Shown: one piece after another, positions 8,644 to 17,526 of the stretch
How the letters are laid out: every line of letters starts with the position of its first letter
Numbering within the stretch: the stretch's first letter is position 1
Assembly: GCA_029261555.1 (NCBI GenBank)
Contig: JAJDBB010000039.1
Location: 39,579 to 103,578 of the forward strand
Length of the DNA stretch: 64,000 nucleotides
Reading direction: 5' to 3'
DNA from: Nitrospinaceae bacterium
GTDB lineage: Bacteria; Nitrospinota; Nitrospinia; Nitrospinales; JACRGP01
Notes under the pieces: model-generated
Databases searched by the model: none
Told to the model about the DNA's origin: nothing
The model's input: the letters and a program-made list of their open reading frames with translations, nothing else
Position numbers and translations under genes: made by a program

Positions 8644-9774
8644 TTATTCCGTCAGGGGGGCGCCTGCGCGGCGCATGAAAATGGAAACGCCCGCCGCCTG
8701 ATACAACGCTACGGCCAGGTCGGTCAAACCGTCGCGGTTGAAATCGGCGCTCGTCATGGCGCGTGGCTGGTTGCCCACCGGATAGTTCACGTGTGGGAAA
8801 AGGAACGTCCCGTCGCCGCGTCCCTCCAGAATGGAAATCGACCCGTCGCGGCGGTTGCAGATCGCAAGATCGGGGAACTTGTCGTCGGTGAACTCGCCGG
8901 GAACAATGTACTCCGGTCCTTTCTCGCCCGCAAAGTCCGGATGTTTTGTGAAATCTCCCCGTCCGTCTCCGGAAAACAGCGTGAGGCTGTCGAGCATGAA
9001 ACTGGAAACGATCAGGTCCGTATAGCCGTCCATGTCCATGTCGTGCGACGCGATGAAAGAAGACTGATGCCCTCCCTTGAACCGTTTGGGCGGCTTAAAA
9101 GTGCCGTCTCCCTTGCCTAAATACACGCGTACATAGTTGGCTTTGACGGCGTTGAAGGCGACTGCGAGGTCGAGGTTCTTATCGCTGTTGAAATCGCCCG
9201 CGACCAGCGAGGCCGGCGTGCCGTTGGCCTTGTAGGCCTCCGCCGGTTTGAAGCGCCCATCGCCGACGCCCAGCAGAATGATCAGTTTGTCGAAACGCAA
9301 GGTGACGGCGAGGTCGATTTTCTCGTCGTTGTTGAAATCGCCGGCGACGATGGCGATGGGCAGTCGGCCCACCTTGACGCGTTCCTTCCTTTTAAAGACG
9401 GAGTCTTTTTGGCCGAGGATAATGGAGATATCCCCGTCGCCGTAATTGGCCACAGCGACGTCGGGAATATTGTCGCCGTTAAAATCCTGCGTCGCCAGCG
9501 CCAGGGGCTCCCTGCCGGTTTCCAGAGGGATGGCGGACTCAAAGGAGCCGTCTCCCTTGCCCTGCAAGTACATCACATTGTCGTCGCCCGCGTTGGCCAC
9601 GAGCAGGTCGGGGTACCCGTCCGCGTTCATGTCCGCCGCTTCGAGGGCCGAGGGTTTTTTGCCGACGGAAAAGGTGACGGGGATGTTGAAAATATCAACC
9701 GGCGGCGGCGCGGAGGGTCCGCAGGCGCACAGCAGGCAGGCAGTCAGGCTCGCGCCCAACCATTTCATTTTCAT
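8644..9774 (-). CDS. FG-GAP/VCBS repeat lipoprotein
   Basis: A 376-residue exported lipoprotein. The signal peptide MKMKWLGASLTACLLCAC gives a lipobox with Cys18. The rest is a run of about seven FG-GAP-type blades, each containing a calcium-binding-like DxNxDGxxDL loop (ADMNADGYPDLLVANAG, QDFNGDNIPDVAVANYG, GDFNNDEKIDLAVTL, ASHDMDMDGYTDLIVSS and so on) followed by a short GKGDGTF turn. Such repeats fold as a beta-propeller that displays loops for binding at the cell surface or in the periplasm. There is no catalytic domain. Monocistronic on the minus strand. The last residues fall at the edge of the dispersed repeat at 8643. Ligand unknown. Confidence 0.8.
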   Translation of the reverse strand: MKMKWLGASLTACLLCACGPSAPPPVDIFNIPVTFSVGKKPSALEAADMNADGYPDLLVANAGDDNVMYLQGKGDGSFESAIPLETGREPLALATQDFNGDNIPDVAVANYGDGDISIILGQKDSVFKRKERVKVGRLPIAIVAGDFNNDEKIDLAVTLRFDKLIILLGVGDGRFKPAEAYKANGTPASLVAGDFNSDKNLDLAVAFNAVKANYVRVYLGKGDGTFKPPKRFKGGHQSSFIASHDMDMDGYTDLIVSSFMLDSLTLFSGDGRGDFTKHPDFAGEKGPEYIVPGEFTDDKFPDLAICNRRDGSISILEGRGDGTFLFPHVNYPVGNQPRAMTSADFNRDGLTDLAVALYQAAGVSIFMRRAGAPLTE

Positions 9775-9866
9775 TTAAAGAGAACCGGGATTTTCACGGA
9801 GAATATGCGTCCTTTGCGAAAAAAGCGAATTGTAACCCGTTTCACTTTTATAAGGAAGAAACAATT

Positions 9867-10150
9867 CCAGCGTGCCGCTGGACCCAGCGGTTGGCGATTG
9901 GAAGGTCTCGTCTGAATCGGCAACTACACTATCGCCTTTTATCCACCGTCAAACAGCCACTCTCCGTGGGGGCAGTAGACAATCTTTAACAGCGACGACG
10001 ACAAGTTTCGATAGATTTGCATCTCAAACTTTTCCACCGAGAGGCCCCGGAGGCAGATAGCGCAACTTATTGGGATGCAAACTCACCGAAGCCTGAATCG
10101 TTCCTCTTAAACTCTACACTATTAGCCTCCAGGCGCTTGCCTGGCGGATA
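9867..10150. repeat. Composite of dispersed intergenic repeat copies
   Basis: This 414-bp gene gap (9775-10188) is mostly repeat. At 9867-9881 there is the hairpin CCAGCG-tgc-CGCTGG followed by the CAGCGGTTGGCGATTGG block shared with 8490. At 10017-10065 there is a forward TTGCATCTCAAAC plus GGCCCCGGAGGCAGATAGC block. At 10130-10147 there is an inverted hairpin, CCAGGC-aagc-GCCTGG on the minus strand. Copies therefore lie in both orientations and look nested or decayed. Confidence 0.6.
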
Positions 10151-10154
10151 TGGC

Positions 10155-10182
10155 TTGACATCGGGCGATTCAGCGCTAAAAT
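10155..10182 (+). promoter_or_regulatory. Sigma70-type promoter placed for a leaderless transcript
   Basis: A perfect TTGACA (10155-10160), a 16-bp spacer and TAAAAT (10177-10182, 5 of 6). The predicted start site falls within a base or two of the ATG at 10189, and no Shine-Dalgarno sequence precedes it. Confidence 0.6.
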
Positions 10183-10188
10183 CACTGT

Positions 10189-10947
10189 ATGCCTTTAAAT
10201 TTCAAAAAGTTACGATCCCTGTGGTGGGTGGGTTTGTTCTCCGGAATGTTGATTCTCTCCGGTTGTCAGGGCTTGCAAGCCGTGATGGGGGACGGTCCGT
10301 TTCTTGGCGTTTATCATACGGTTCAAGAAGGTCAGACGCTGTTCGCCATCGCTCAGGCTTATGGGGTGGACGTCGACAGGCTCCGCCGCGCCAACCGCGT
10401 CGCCGATCCGGAAAAGTTACAGATAGGGCGGCGATTGTGGATTCCCGGGGCGATTCGCGTGGCTAGCATTCCCCCAGATACTCGCCCGTCGGCGAAGCGA
10501 TCGCCCGAACCAAAATCCAAATCCAAATCACAAAAGAAAACCGCTCCTGCGAAACCGGGTGCGAAAATCGCGAAGGGTAAATTGGCCTGGCCGGTCAAGG
10601 GCGTGCTGACGTCCAAGTACGGCAAGCGCAAAGGCCGCATGCACGAGGGCATCGACATCGGCGCCAAAACCGGAACAGCCATTCATGCGGCGGACGGCGG
10701 CAAGGTCATGTTCAGCGGATGGGGTCCGACGGGTTACGGACGAATGATGATCATCAAACACTCGGCCCACATGACCACGCTGTACGCGCACACGTCGAAA
10801 AACCTGGTGGCGAAAAATTCCCACGTCAGTAAAGGCCAGCTCATCGGTCGCGTCGGCGCGACGGGACGGGCCTCGGGACCGCATCTGCATTTTGAAGTGC
10901 GCAACGACGCCAGTCCAAAAAATCCCCTGCATTATCTTCCCCGTTGA
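10189..10947 (+). CDS. LysM/M23 peptidase-domain lipoprotein (NlpD/EnvC-like)
   Basis: A 252-residue lipoprotein (lipobox LILSGC, Cys26). A LysM domain at about residues 44-88 (YHTVQEGQTLFAIAQAYGVD, ending LQIGRRLWIPG) binds peptidoglycan. A Lys/Ser/Pro-rich linker follows, then an M23 domain from about residue 125. Both zinc-site motifs are intact: HEGIDIG (His152, Asp156) and HLHFEV near 232. M23 proteins of this layout are either endopeptidases or, when the site is degenerate, amidase activators; the retained ligands favour catalysis. It would act in the periplasm on the cell wall during growth or division. The promoter placement suggests a leaderless mRNA. Confidence 0.85.
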   Translation: MPLNFKKLRSLWWVGLFSGMLILSGCQGLQAVMGDGPFLGVYHTVQEGQTLFAIAQAYGVDVDRLRRANRVADPEKLQIGRRLWIPGAIRVASIPPDTRPSAKRSPEPKSKSKSQKKTAPAKPGAKIAKGKLAWPVKGVLTSKYGKRKGRMHEGIDIGAKTGTAIHAADGGKVMFSGWGPTGYGRMMIIKHSAHMTTLYAHTSKNLVAKNSHVSKGQLIGRVGATGRASGPHLHFEVRNDASPKNPLHYLPR

Positions 10948-10973
10948 TTTAGTCAGGTCTTTCTTTTTATAAT
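10944..10973 (+). promoter_or_regulatory. Possible sigma70 promoter for apt
   Basis: TTGATT, an 18-bp spacer and a perfect TATAAT, beginning at the stop codon of the preceding gene. The gene start lies about 60 bp further on. The inverted repeat GTCTTTC/GAAAGAC flanks the -10 box. Confidence 0.45.
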
Positions 10974-11037
10974 CGAAAGACGTCTGCATCGTTATTAATT
11001 TTCCAATTCAATTTTCATTGAAAGGACTGATCCGATA

Positions 11038-11562
11038 ATGGAAGCTTTAAAACAAGCCATTCGCGATATACCCGACTTTCCCAAGGAAGGCATTCTCTTT
11101 AAAGACATCACCCCTGCGCTGGAGGACCGCGTGGTATTTCGGAAAGTGATGGACGCGTTGAGGGAGCGCTATAAGGACAAAAAGATCGACGCGGTGGCGG
11201 GAATCGAGGCGCGCGGATTCGTTATGGCCTCGGCGCTGGCGTATGCGCTGGGCGCGGGACTGGTCCTCATCCGCAAGCCGGGTAAGCTTCCCTACCAGAC
11301 GCACCGGAAGACCTACGACCTGGAATACGGAACCGACTCCATGGAGATCCACGTCGACTCGATCAAGACGGGGCAGAACGTGCTGTTGGTCGACGACGTG
11401 CTGGCCACCGGCGGCACCATCGCTGCGGCGGTGGATTTAATTCAATCCAACTTCAAGGCGAATATTGTGGAAGTGGCGTTCATGTTGGAGCTGGATTTTT
11501 TAAAGGGCCGCGAAAAACTCAACGGCACAAACGTCTCCATCCATTCGATGGTTAATTATTAA
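11038..11562 (+). CDS. apt: Adenine phosphoribosyltransferase
   Basis: A 174-residue cytosolic purine-salvage enzyme converting adenine plus PRPP to AMP and pyrophosphate. The PRPP-binding loop [20 protein letters not shown] (about residues 118-137) and the N-terminal [20 protein letters not shown] are nearly canonical for Apt, and the length is typical. [20 protein letters not shown] supplies the adenine-side loop. An AAGGA sequence precedes the ATG by about 13 bp. The 3' end overlaps the convergent nitroreductase gene by 4 bp. Confidence 0.95.
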   Translation: MEALKQAIRDIPDFPKEGILFKDITPALEDRVVFRKVMDALRERYKDKKIDAVAGIEARGFVMASALAYALGAGLVLIRKPGKLPYQTHRKTYDLEYGTDSMEIHVDSIKTGQNVLLVDDVLATGGTIAAAVDLIQSNFKANIVEVAFMLELDFLKGREKLNGTNVSIHSMVNY

Positions 11563-12164
11563 AAATAATTTTCGACTACCAGGTCGCTAAGCGGCGTCTG
11601 GCCGGGCTTGGGCCAGGGGGCCTTCGTTCCCTTGCCGATGGCGACCATCGCGCCCATTACATGGTCGTCGGGCAGGTTGATCAGCTCGGCGACCTTTTCG
11701 ATATCGAATCCTATCATCGGGCAGGAGTCGTAACCCATCGACTTCGCGGCAAGCATCAGAGTTTGCATCGCCATGCCAATCGACCGCTGGGCCTCGTCGC
11801 GTTGCAACCATTCCCGTCCCTCGTGGAACGGTCCCATCCAGTTGACTAACAATTCCGCCACTTCCTTCGGCGCGTTTTTCCAATAACGCTCAGGATCCTT
11901 CTGCCAGGCTTTAACGTCGGCGGTCATGATAATCAGCAGAGAAGCGTCGGTCATTTGCGCCTGGTCGTTGCCGAACTCCGTGCGAATTTTTCGCCGCAGT
12001 TCGGGATCGCGCACGATAACGAATCGCCAGTGCTGAATGTTAAAACTTGTCGGCGCCTGAATCGCCGCCTCTAGCAGTTTGGTTTCCTCCTCGGGCGTGA
12101 GTTTGTGTTCGGGGTCGTACTGTTTGACGGCGCGGCGTTGGTAAATGGCGTCGAAGGTATCCAT
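11559..12164 (-). CDS. Nitroreductase family FMN protein
   Basis: A 201-residue flavoprotein of the nitroreductase fold. The FMN phosphate-binding stretch [16 protein letters not shown] at the N-terminus, [15 protein letters not shown], and the C-terminal [20 protein letters not shown] are typical. Members reduce nitro compounds, quinones or flavin with NAD(P)H in the cytoplasm; the natural substrate cannot be read from sequence. The closing residues DLVVENYF are shared with the MhqN/YodC-like subgroup as I recall it. Convergent with apt with a 4-bp overlap. Confidence 0.85.
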   Translation of the reverse strand: MDTFDAIYQRRAVKQYDPEHKLTPEEETKLLEAAIQAPTSFNIQHWRFVIVRDPELRRKIRTEFGNDQAQMTDASLLIIMTADVKAWQKDPERYWKNAPKEVAELLVNWMGPFHEGREWLQRDEAQRSIGMAMQTLMLAAKSMGYDSCPMIGFDIEKVAELINLPDDHVMGAMVAIGKGTKAPWPKPGQTPLSDLVVENYF

Positions 12165-12202
12165 TCTTTATCTCCATTAAGTTAATTGAGGAGTTTGTAA
12201 TT

Positions 12203-12436
12203 TTACGATTCCAACACCCGAAGGTTCATCTCGTCTTTCAAACTGTCCAGCAGGGAGCGGACCTCGTCCAGGTAATCGGGCGAGCACATCAACTCGACCA
12301 AGCCGCGCGTCTGGTCCAGCGTGCGCACCACCGCGAGGTCGTCGTAAGCTTCAATCAGCGCCACCAGCGCCGCGATTTTATTGCGGTCGAGTTCGGCCCG
12401 GATTTGTACGGAGTCGTTGTGCTCAGGTTGCAACAT
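12203..12436 (-). CDS. DUF4911-like small protein
   Basis: A 77-residue cytosolic protein containing IEAYDDLAVVRTLDQTRGLV and LMCSPDYLDEVRSLLDSL, which fit my memory of DUF4911, a small ACT-like alpha/beta domain often next to tRNA-modification genes. Its ATG lies inside the 3' end of mnmG (14-bp overlap, different frame), so it is translationally coupled to mnmG and may assist tRNA modification or regulate it. Function is not established. Confidence 0.65.
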   Translation of the reverse strand: MLQPEHNDSVQIRAELDRNKIAALVALIEAYDDLAVVRTLDQTRGLVELMCSPDYLDEVRSLLDSLKDEMNLRVLES

Positions 12437-14315
12437 GGGCGGGTTCGTCGCGTTGGGTTCCGCCTGAGCGGCGGTCGATGTGTAGCATTAGCAAGCCTAC
12501 GGCGGCCGGGGTGACGCCGGAGATGCGCGAGGCTTGCCCCAGAGTTGCCGGGCGAATCTCGTCCAGTTTTTGCTGAATTTCCCGCGACAAGCCGGACAGG
12601 TTCTGGTATTCGAAGTCGGAGGGAATGATTACGTTCTCCAGCTTTTTTTGCTTTTCGACCATGGCGTTCTGCCGCTGGATGAAGCCTTCGTACTTCACTT
12701 GAATCTCTACCTGTTCGCCTACCAGTTGTGGCAGGGGAGGGCAGTCGAAAGCGCGGCTCAATCCGTCGTAGCCCACTTCCGGTCGGCGCAGGAGTCCGCC
12801 CAGCGTGGTCGGCGAACGGAGTTCCTCGATTCCCAATTGCGACAAGGCGCTCATGGTCTGAGGGTTGGGCGCCACGGTGATCGCGTTCAGCCGCAAAATT
12901 TCTTCTTTCACTTTCCTGTATTTCTCCCGGCACTGTTCATATTGCTCGGCGGCGACCAGGCCCAGTTCATGGCCTTTGCCCATGAGGCGCTGGTCGGCGT
13001 TGTCCTGCCGCAAGAGTAGACGGTACTCGGCGCGGGAGGTGAACATGCGGTACGGCTCCAACGTGCCCTTGGTGACCAGGTCGTCGATCAACACGCCGAT
13101 GTAACCGTCCATGCGCGTCAGGGTGAACGGAGGGCGGCCTTGCGCCATCAGCGCGGCGTTGATCCCCGCGATCAAGCCCTGTCCGGCCGCCTCTTCGTAT
13201 CCGGACGTGCCGTTGATCTGCCCGGCGTTGAACAGGCCGCGAACTTTCTTTGTTTCCAGCGTGGCCTTGAGCTGCGTCGGCGGAACAAAATCGTATTCCA
13301 CCGCGTAGCCGGGTCGCACGATCTCGGCTTTCTCCAGTCCGGGAATACTGCGCACGACTTGCCATTGCACCTCCTCTTCCAGACTGGTGCTGATGCCGTT
13401 GGGATATACCCAATCTGTGTCCAGCCCCTCCGGTTCCAGGAATACGTGGTGGGAATGCTTATCCGGAAACTTTACGATCTTGTCTTCGATGGACGGACAG
13501 TAACGCGGGCCGACGCCTTCGATCACTCCGCTGTACAACGGCGACTTGTCGAGGTTGGCGCGGATCACCGCTTCGGTCTGTTCGTTGGTGTGGGTGATGA
13601 AGCAGGGCAACTGCGGCCGCTCGATTTTGTTCGTGGAAAAGGAAAACGGTTTGGGAACGGGGTCGCCATCCTGCTGGTGGCAAACCGAGTAGTCGATGGA
13701 ACCGCTTAACAAACGCGGCGGCGTTCCGGTTTTGAGTCGCGCTACCTGGAAGCCGCATTGCAGGAAAGATTCCGAAAGTTTGTTGGACGGATTTTCCCCC
13801 ACGCGTCCGGCGGCGAATTGTTTGAATCCGATATGCACCTTGCCGCGCAGGAAGGTGCCGGTAGTGACAACCAGGGCTCGCGTCAGGTACTCGTTCCCCT
13901 CGCGAGTGCGGACGCCTTTGACCTCGCCGTTCTCGAACAACATCTCCTCCGCTTCCTCGCGGGCAATATCGAGTCCGGGTTGGTTTTCCAAAACCCGGCG
14001 CATTACATTTTTGTAAAGTTCCTTGTCCGCCTGCGCCCGGTAGCCCTGGACGGCGGGACCCTTGGAGGCGTTGAGGACGCGGAACTGGATACCTGTTTGA
14101 TCGATGACATTGGCCATCTCGCCGCCCAGCGCGTCGATCTCGCGCACGATGTGACCCTTGCCCACCCCGCCGATAGCGGGATTGCAGGGCATGAGGGCAA
14201 TCTTGTCCAGGTCCAGCGTGAGCAGAAGCGTGGCCGAACCCATGCGCGCGGAAGCCAAGGCTGCCTCGCATCCAGCGTGTCCTCCGCCGATAACGATCAC
14301 GTCGTAATGTTTCAT
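12423..14315 (-). CDS. mnmG: tRNA uridine-5-carboxymethylaminomethyl modification enzyme MnmG (GidA)
   Basis: A 630-residue FAD protein that, with MnmE, installs the carboxymethylaminomethyl (or aminomethyl) group at wobble U34 of certain tRNAs. The N-terminal dinucleotide-binding fold YDVIVIGGGHAGCEAALA, the CNPAIGGVGKGHIVREID loop and the MFTSRAEYRLLLRQDNAD signature are all present, as is the C-terminal helical domain that binds MnmE. Length is standard. mnmE is not in the window. The DUF4911-like gene is coupled at its 3' end. Confidence 0.97.
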   Translation of the reverse strand: MKHYDVIVIGGGHAGCEAALASARMGSATLLLTLDLDKIALMPCNPAIGGVGKGHIVREIDALGGEMANVIDQTGIQFRVLNASKGPAVQGYRAQADKELYKNVMRRVLENQPGLDIAREEAEEMLFENGEVKGVRTREGNEYLTRALVVTTGTFLRGKVHIGFKQFAAGRVGENPSNKLSESFLQCGFQVARLKTGTPPRLLSGSIDYSVCHQQDGDPVPKPFSFSTNKIERPQLPCFITHTNEQTEAVIRANLDKSPLYSGVIEGVGPRYCPSIEDKIVKFPDKHSHHVFLEPEGLDTDWVYPNGISTSLEEEVQWQVVRSIPGLEKAEIVRPGYAVEYDFVPPTQLKATLETKKVRGLFNAGQINGTSGYEEAAGQGLIAGINAALMAQGRPPFTLTRMDGYIGVLIDDLVTKGTLEPYRMFTSRAEYRLLLRQDNADQRLMGKGHELGLVAAEQYEQCREKYRKVKEEILRLNAITVAPNPQTMSALSQLGIEELRSPTTLGGLLRRPEVGYDGLSRAFDCPPLPQLVGEQVEIQVKYEGFIQRQNAMVEKQKKLENVIIPSDFEYQNLSGLSREIQQKLDEIRPATLGQASRISGVTPAAVGLLMLHIDRRSGGTQRDEPAHVAT

Positions 14316-14414
14316 GTTAACTACAAGCCAGTTGAAATAATAATTTCATGGACTTGCCATTGTACATAAAATCATCGGAGAGGATAAAGAATAAAACCCC
14401 GGAGCAGCCCCCGG

Positions 14415-14535
14415 CCAGCGTGACGCTGGACCTAGTTGGCGCCGGGGCCAATAAGGCGCAGCTTACTTGGATAACGTTACACGCTTGGGTGCGCTTGCAT
14501 TTTGAACCCTGCCCCACGGCGAGTGGCGGGGAAGA
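14415..14535 (+). repeat. Dispersed intergenic repeat copy
   Basis: Hairpin CCAGCG-tga-CGCTGG, then GGCGCCGGGGCC, AGCTTACTTGGATAACGTTA, GCGCTTGCATTTTGAACCC and GCCCCACGGCGAGTGGC. All blocks have counterparts in the 28.3-kb and 63.8-kb copies in the same order. It fills most of the gap between the divergent mnmG and hpnH genes; the remainder shows only a TATAAT at 14603 without a matching -35. Confidence 0.65.
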
Positions 14536-14647
14536 GGGGAGGCCAATAGGCAAAACTTTTTGGCCCATGGATTAATTTAATGCATTGTCGTCGTCGCTAA
14601 TTTATAATGAGTGGCTGAGCGTGGGGTTCCAAACCCTGACAGGGTAG

Positions 14648-14670
14648 TCAAAAAGATTCTTACTTTTTGA
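14648..14670 (+). other. Inverted repeat in the hpnH leader
   Basis: TCAAAAAG and CTTTTTGA form a perfect 8-bp stem around a 7-nt loop, about 78 bp before the chosen hpnH start. It is AT-rich and could be an operator or a weak leader hairpin. Confidence 0.35.
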
Positions 14671-14747
14671 ATCGGCCCTGGAACGCACGAAATCTCTTAT
14701 TAATCGCGGCTCCTCTTCCCCAGAGCGGGCCTCAACGTAATGGACTC

Positions 14748-15755
14748 ATGAGCATTCCCGTTCAACAGGCCGTCTCTGTCGGCTGGTACGTTTTCAAACA
14801 AAAACTCAAACGACGCAAGCGCTATCCGCTTGTGTTGATGCTGGAGCCTTTATTCCGTTGTAACGTCGAGTGCATCGGGTGCGGCAAGATCCAGAAGCCA
14901 AACGATATTTTGAAACAGCATCTAACGGTGGAGCAATGCCTGAACGCGGCGGAGGAATGCGGAGCGCCCGTGGTTTCCGTGGCCGGCGGAGAACCGTTGA
15001 TCCATCCCGAGATCGTCGAGATCGTGCAGGGCCTACTGGATCAAAAACGCTACGTCTACCTGTGCACCAACGCCTTACTGTTGCCGAAATTTTTTGACAA
15101 GTTGCCGAAGCATCCGCTCCTCACCTTGTCCATTCACCTGGACGGGTTGGAAAAAGAGCACGACCATATCATGCAAAAGGAAGGGTCTTTCAACGCGGTG
15201 GTCGAGGCGATCAAGGAAGCGAAGGAAAAGGGGTTTCGCGTGTCCACCAACACAACTTTCTTCGACGGGACCACGGCGAAGAGCGCGACGGAGTTTCTGG
15301 ATTTTCTGCGTCCGTTGAAACTGGATGGGATGACGGTCGCGGCGGGATTTCAATACCACGCGGCGCCGGACCAGGCGCATTTTTTCGGCAGGAAAAAGAC
15401 CTTCGAATTTTTTAACGACGTTCTGAAGCAAAACAAAAACGGCCGGTGGGATTTCAGCCATTCGCCGTTCTATATGGATTTTCTAAAGGGCAACCGGGAT
15501 TACGATTGTTCCCCCTGGGGCAACCCTAATTATTCCATCCTCGGCTGGCAAAGGCCTTGCTACCTTCTGGACGAGGGTTACGCGGAAACGTTCGACGATC
15601 TGATGGAAAAAACGGATTGGGATAACTACGGCCACCGCAACAATCCTAAATGCGCCGACTGCACGGCGCACTGCGGTTACGAGGCCACGGCGGTGGAGGA
15701 CTCCACGGCCAACCTTAAAAATATGATCGAATCCGCCAAAGGCGTTTTTATGTAG
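14748..15755 (+). CDS. hpnH: Adenosyl-hopene transferase HpnH (radical SAM)
   Basis: A 335-residue radical SAM enzyme that attaches the 5'-deoxyadenosyl radical of SAM to diploptene, the first step of extended (C35) hopanoid synthesis. MSIPVQQAVSVGWYVFKQKL is the family N-terminus, so I start at this ATG rather than the TTG 27 codons upstream. The cluster motif is Cys38-x3-Cys42-x2-Cys45 (FRCNVECIGCGKI), followed by VVSVAGGEPLIHPE and, near the C-terminus, PKCADCTAHCGYEATAVED, which is typical of HpnH. No shc or other hpn genes are adjacent; the HpnN-like exporter is 8.5 kb away. Cytoplasmic, acting at the membrane. Confidence 0.93.
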   Translation: MSIPVQQAVSVGWYVFKQKLKRRKRYPLVLMLEPLFRCNVECIGCGKIQKPNDILKQHLTVEQCLNAAEECGAPVVSVAGGEPLIHPEIVEIVQGLLDQKRYVYLCTNALLLPKFFDKLPKHPLLTLSIHLDGLEKEHDHIMQKEGSFNAVVEAIKEAKEKGFRVSTNTTFFDGTTAKSATEFLDFLRPLKLDGMTVAAGFQYHAAPDQAHFFGRKKTFEFFNDVLKQNKNGRWDFSHSPFYMDFLKGNRDYDCSPWGNPNYSILGWQRPCYLLDEGYAETFDDLMEKTDWDNYGHRNNPKCADCTAHCGYEATAVEDSTANLKNMIESAKGVFM

Positions 15756-15902
15756 CCCCCCCTGCGCGGGGCGAGGGGCCGGGATGAGTCCGATGGACGC
15801 CCCGGCTTACCGTATGTTGATTGAGCCGCGCCCCTTTCAACTTCAAGCCATTATTGGTAAAAGGGTTTTTAGTTTTATCCCGCCTTTTGGAATCGGGGGC
15901 GG

Positions 15903-16754
15903 TCAGGAAGCCGTTATTTTTTCCAGCAGGCTTTTATATTTTTCGTTTTCCGGGGCCAGTTTCAGGGCCTTTTGGATCAACTCTCCCGCCTTTTCATTTT
16001 CCCCTTTGCCCGCCATAACATCCGCCCATTGGTAGTAGGCTTCCAGATAATAAGGATTAATAGCCAGGGAATTCTGAAACGACGCGGCGGCCTGATCGGG
16101 TTTATTCTGGTCCTTGTAGGTCATGCCCAGGTTGAAGTGAGTCAACATACCTTTGGGATTGGCGTCTAGAGAAGCTTGTAAAATCTTTTCCGCTTCCTCG
16201 AGTTTTCCAGTCAGGCGAAATACGTCCCCAAGGTTATTGAGGTAGGTGGAGTTGCGTTTTTCCTGCTGAATGGCCTTGTTGTAATATTTGGCGGCCTGGT
16301 CGTAATTCTTGGAGTCTTTGAACAGGTTACCCAGGTTATTATAGGCCTTGGAGTCGTTATCGTCTTCCTTTGTGGCGATCGCGGTTTCCCAGCTCTTTCC
16401 AGCGTCGTCCTTGTTGCCCTCCATATAATAAGTCATCCCCACGTTGACAAAGGCTTGAACATAGTCGGGTTTAACTGCGAGAGCCTTATTGAAACTATCG
16501 CGCGCCTCTGGGTATTTCTTTAATCCAAACAGTACCAGGCCTTTTTTGTCGTAGGCCATAAAGTTATTTGGATTGAACTTGACCGCCAGATCGAACTCGT
16601 CAAGAGAGTTTTGATAAAGCGAATACTGGGCGAATTCGATTCCAAGTTTGTAATGGGAATCGGACTGTGCCGTATCGACCTTGGGTTTTTCGGGACTTTG
16701 GGAGCAGGAGACCAAGGAGGCAAGAATTAACAGATAAGAAAAGATTTGTTTCAT
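15903..16754 (-). CDS. TPR-repeat lipoprotein
   Basis: A 283-residue lipoprotein (signal MKQIFSYLLILASLVSC, lipobox Cys17) followed by about seven tetratricopeptide repeats, for example AYDKKGLVLFGLKKYPEARD, TYLNNLGDVFRLTGKLEEAE and THFNLGMTYKDQNKPDQAAA. TPR superhelices act as protein-binding scaffolds; this one faces the periplasm or is carried on the outer membrane. No enzymatic domain is seen. It starts about 20 bp beyond the terminator of the upstream secreted-protein gene on the same strand. Partner unknown. Confidence 0.8.
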   Translation of the reverse strand: MKQIFSYLLILASLVSCSQSPEKPKVDTAQSDSHYKLGIEFAQYSLYQNSLDEFDLAVKFNPNNFMAYDKKGLVLFGLKKYPEARDSFNKALAVKPDYVQAFVNVGMTYYMEGNKDDAGKSWETAIATKEDDNDSKAYNNLGNLFKDSKNYDQAAKYYNKAIQQEKRNSTYLNNLGDVFRLTGKLEEAEKILQASLDANPKGMLTHFNLGMTYKDQNKPDQAAASFQNSLAINPYYLEAYYQWADVMAGKGENEKAGELIQKALKLAPENEKYKSLLEKITAS

Positions 16755-16774
16755 GATAGGGGGTTTAAAAGGTC

Positions 16775-16807
16775 AAAAAAAAACGGGGCCAACCGAAGTT
16801 GGCCCCG
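16775..16807 (-). terminator. Rho-independent terminator with UUCG tetraloop
   Basis: On the minus strand CGGGGCCAAC-TTCG-GTTGGCCCCG forms a perfect 10-bp GC-rich stem with a UUCG loop, followed by a run of nine T. It follows the stop codon of the secreted-protein gene at 16828 by about 20 bp. Confidence 0.93.
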
Positions 16808-16827
16808 CGAAAATATAAAAACTAAAC

Positions 16828-17472
16828 TTAGTTGAGACCTCTAGCGGTACCAGAATTAATGCCGTCAGTCGCACCATATTGTGTCGTGTTACTCAGGATT
16901 GCGGAATCAGCCGCGTCTCCAATGAACTCCATGGCAAACCCGGAAGCGGTAGACAGGATAACAACCGCGCCCCAGAAATTCAACTGGTTGAGGTTGTTAC
17001 GCAGAGTCGTCGACCCGGGAAAGTTAGCGCCAAGAGGCACCGAAGGATTTGCTCCGGTCGTAGAAGAAGCCCGGATAAAGCCAAAAGCATTCGTTCCACT
17101 GGTGGTAGCAATAAAACGCAAGGTGCTGCTAGCTGCGCCAGGAACTCCTGGGGAAATGGTGGTGTTGGTTGCGGAGATAAAAACCCGATGGGTTTCGCCG
17201 GCGCTAATTGTGAAAGTTACGCTGGGATTAGCCGAACCTGCGTCACTTGTTGCGCCAACCGCCGCAAGGGTCAAGCCAATTTTGGAAGAAGCGGTATTCA
17301 GCGAGGGATGGGAAATACCAATAAAGGTATAAATCCCACCGCTGGTATCAGCCTGGTAATAAGGCGAAATTACCGTGCTATCCCGAGAGGTGTCTCGATC
17401 AGCATAAGCATTTTGAGCAACGACCATAAGCCCAAAAAGACCTATAATCATTAAAGTAGAAAATCTTTTCAT
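16828..17472 (-). CDS. Secreted protein of unknown family, paralogue 1
   Basis: A 214-residue exported protein (signal peptide MKRFSTLMIIGLFGLMVVAQ through NAYA). I place the start at 17472, where AAGGAGA precedes the ATG with good spacing; a longer frame of 13 extra codons exists. The mature part is rich in Ser, Thr, Ala and Gly and probably all-beta. It shares two blocks with the next gene: VISPYYQADTSGGIYTFIG with SHPSLN, and FWGAVVILSTASGFAMEFIG. There are no cysteines for disulphides and no recognisable catalytic motif. The promoter at 18350 and the strong terminator at 16775 suggest abundant expression, as for a surface or extracellular structural protein. Confidence 0.75.
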   Translation of the reverse strand: MKRFSTLMIIGLFGLMVVAQNAYADRDTSRDSTVISPYYQADTSGGIYTFIGISHPSLNTASSKIGLTLAAVGATSDAGSANPSVTFTISAGETHRVFISATNTTISPGVPGAASSTLRFIATTSGTNAFGFIRASSTTGANPSVPLGANFPGSTTLRNNLNQLNFWGAVVILSTASGFAMEFIGDAADSAILSNTTQYGATDGINSGTARGLN

Positions 17473-17526
17473 CAGTCGTTCTCCTTCAGATATTCGAAAA
17501 ATTTTTTCCAATTCGATTTGTCAAAC

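Noticed and set aside
14348..14575. A 75-codon frame between mnmG and hpnH
   Set aside because: It translates the dispersed repeat; other copies are not open in this frame.
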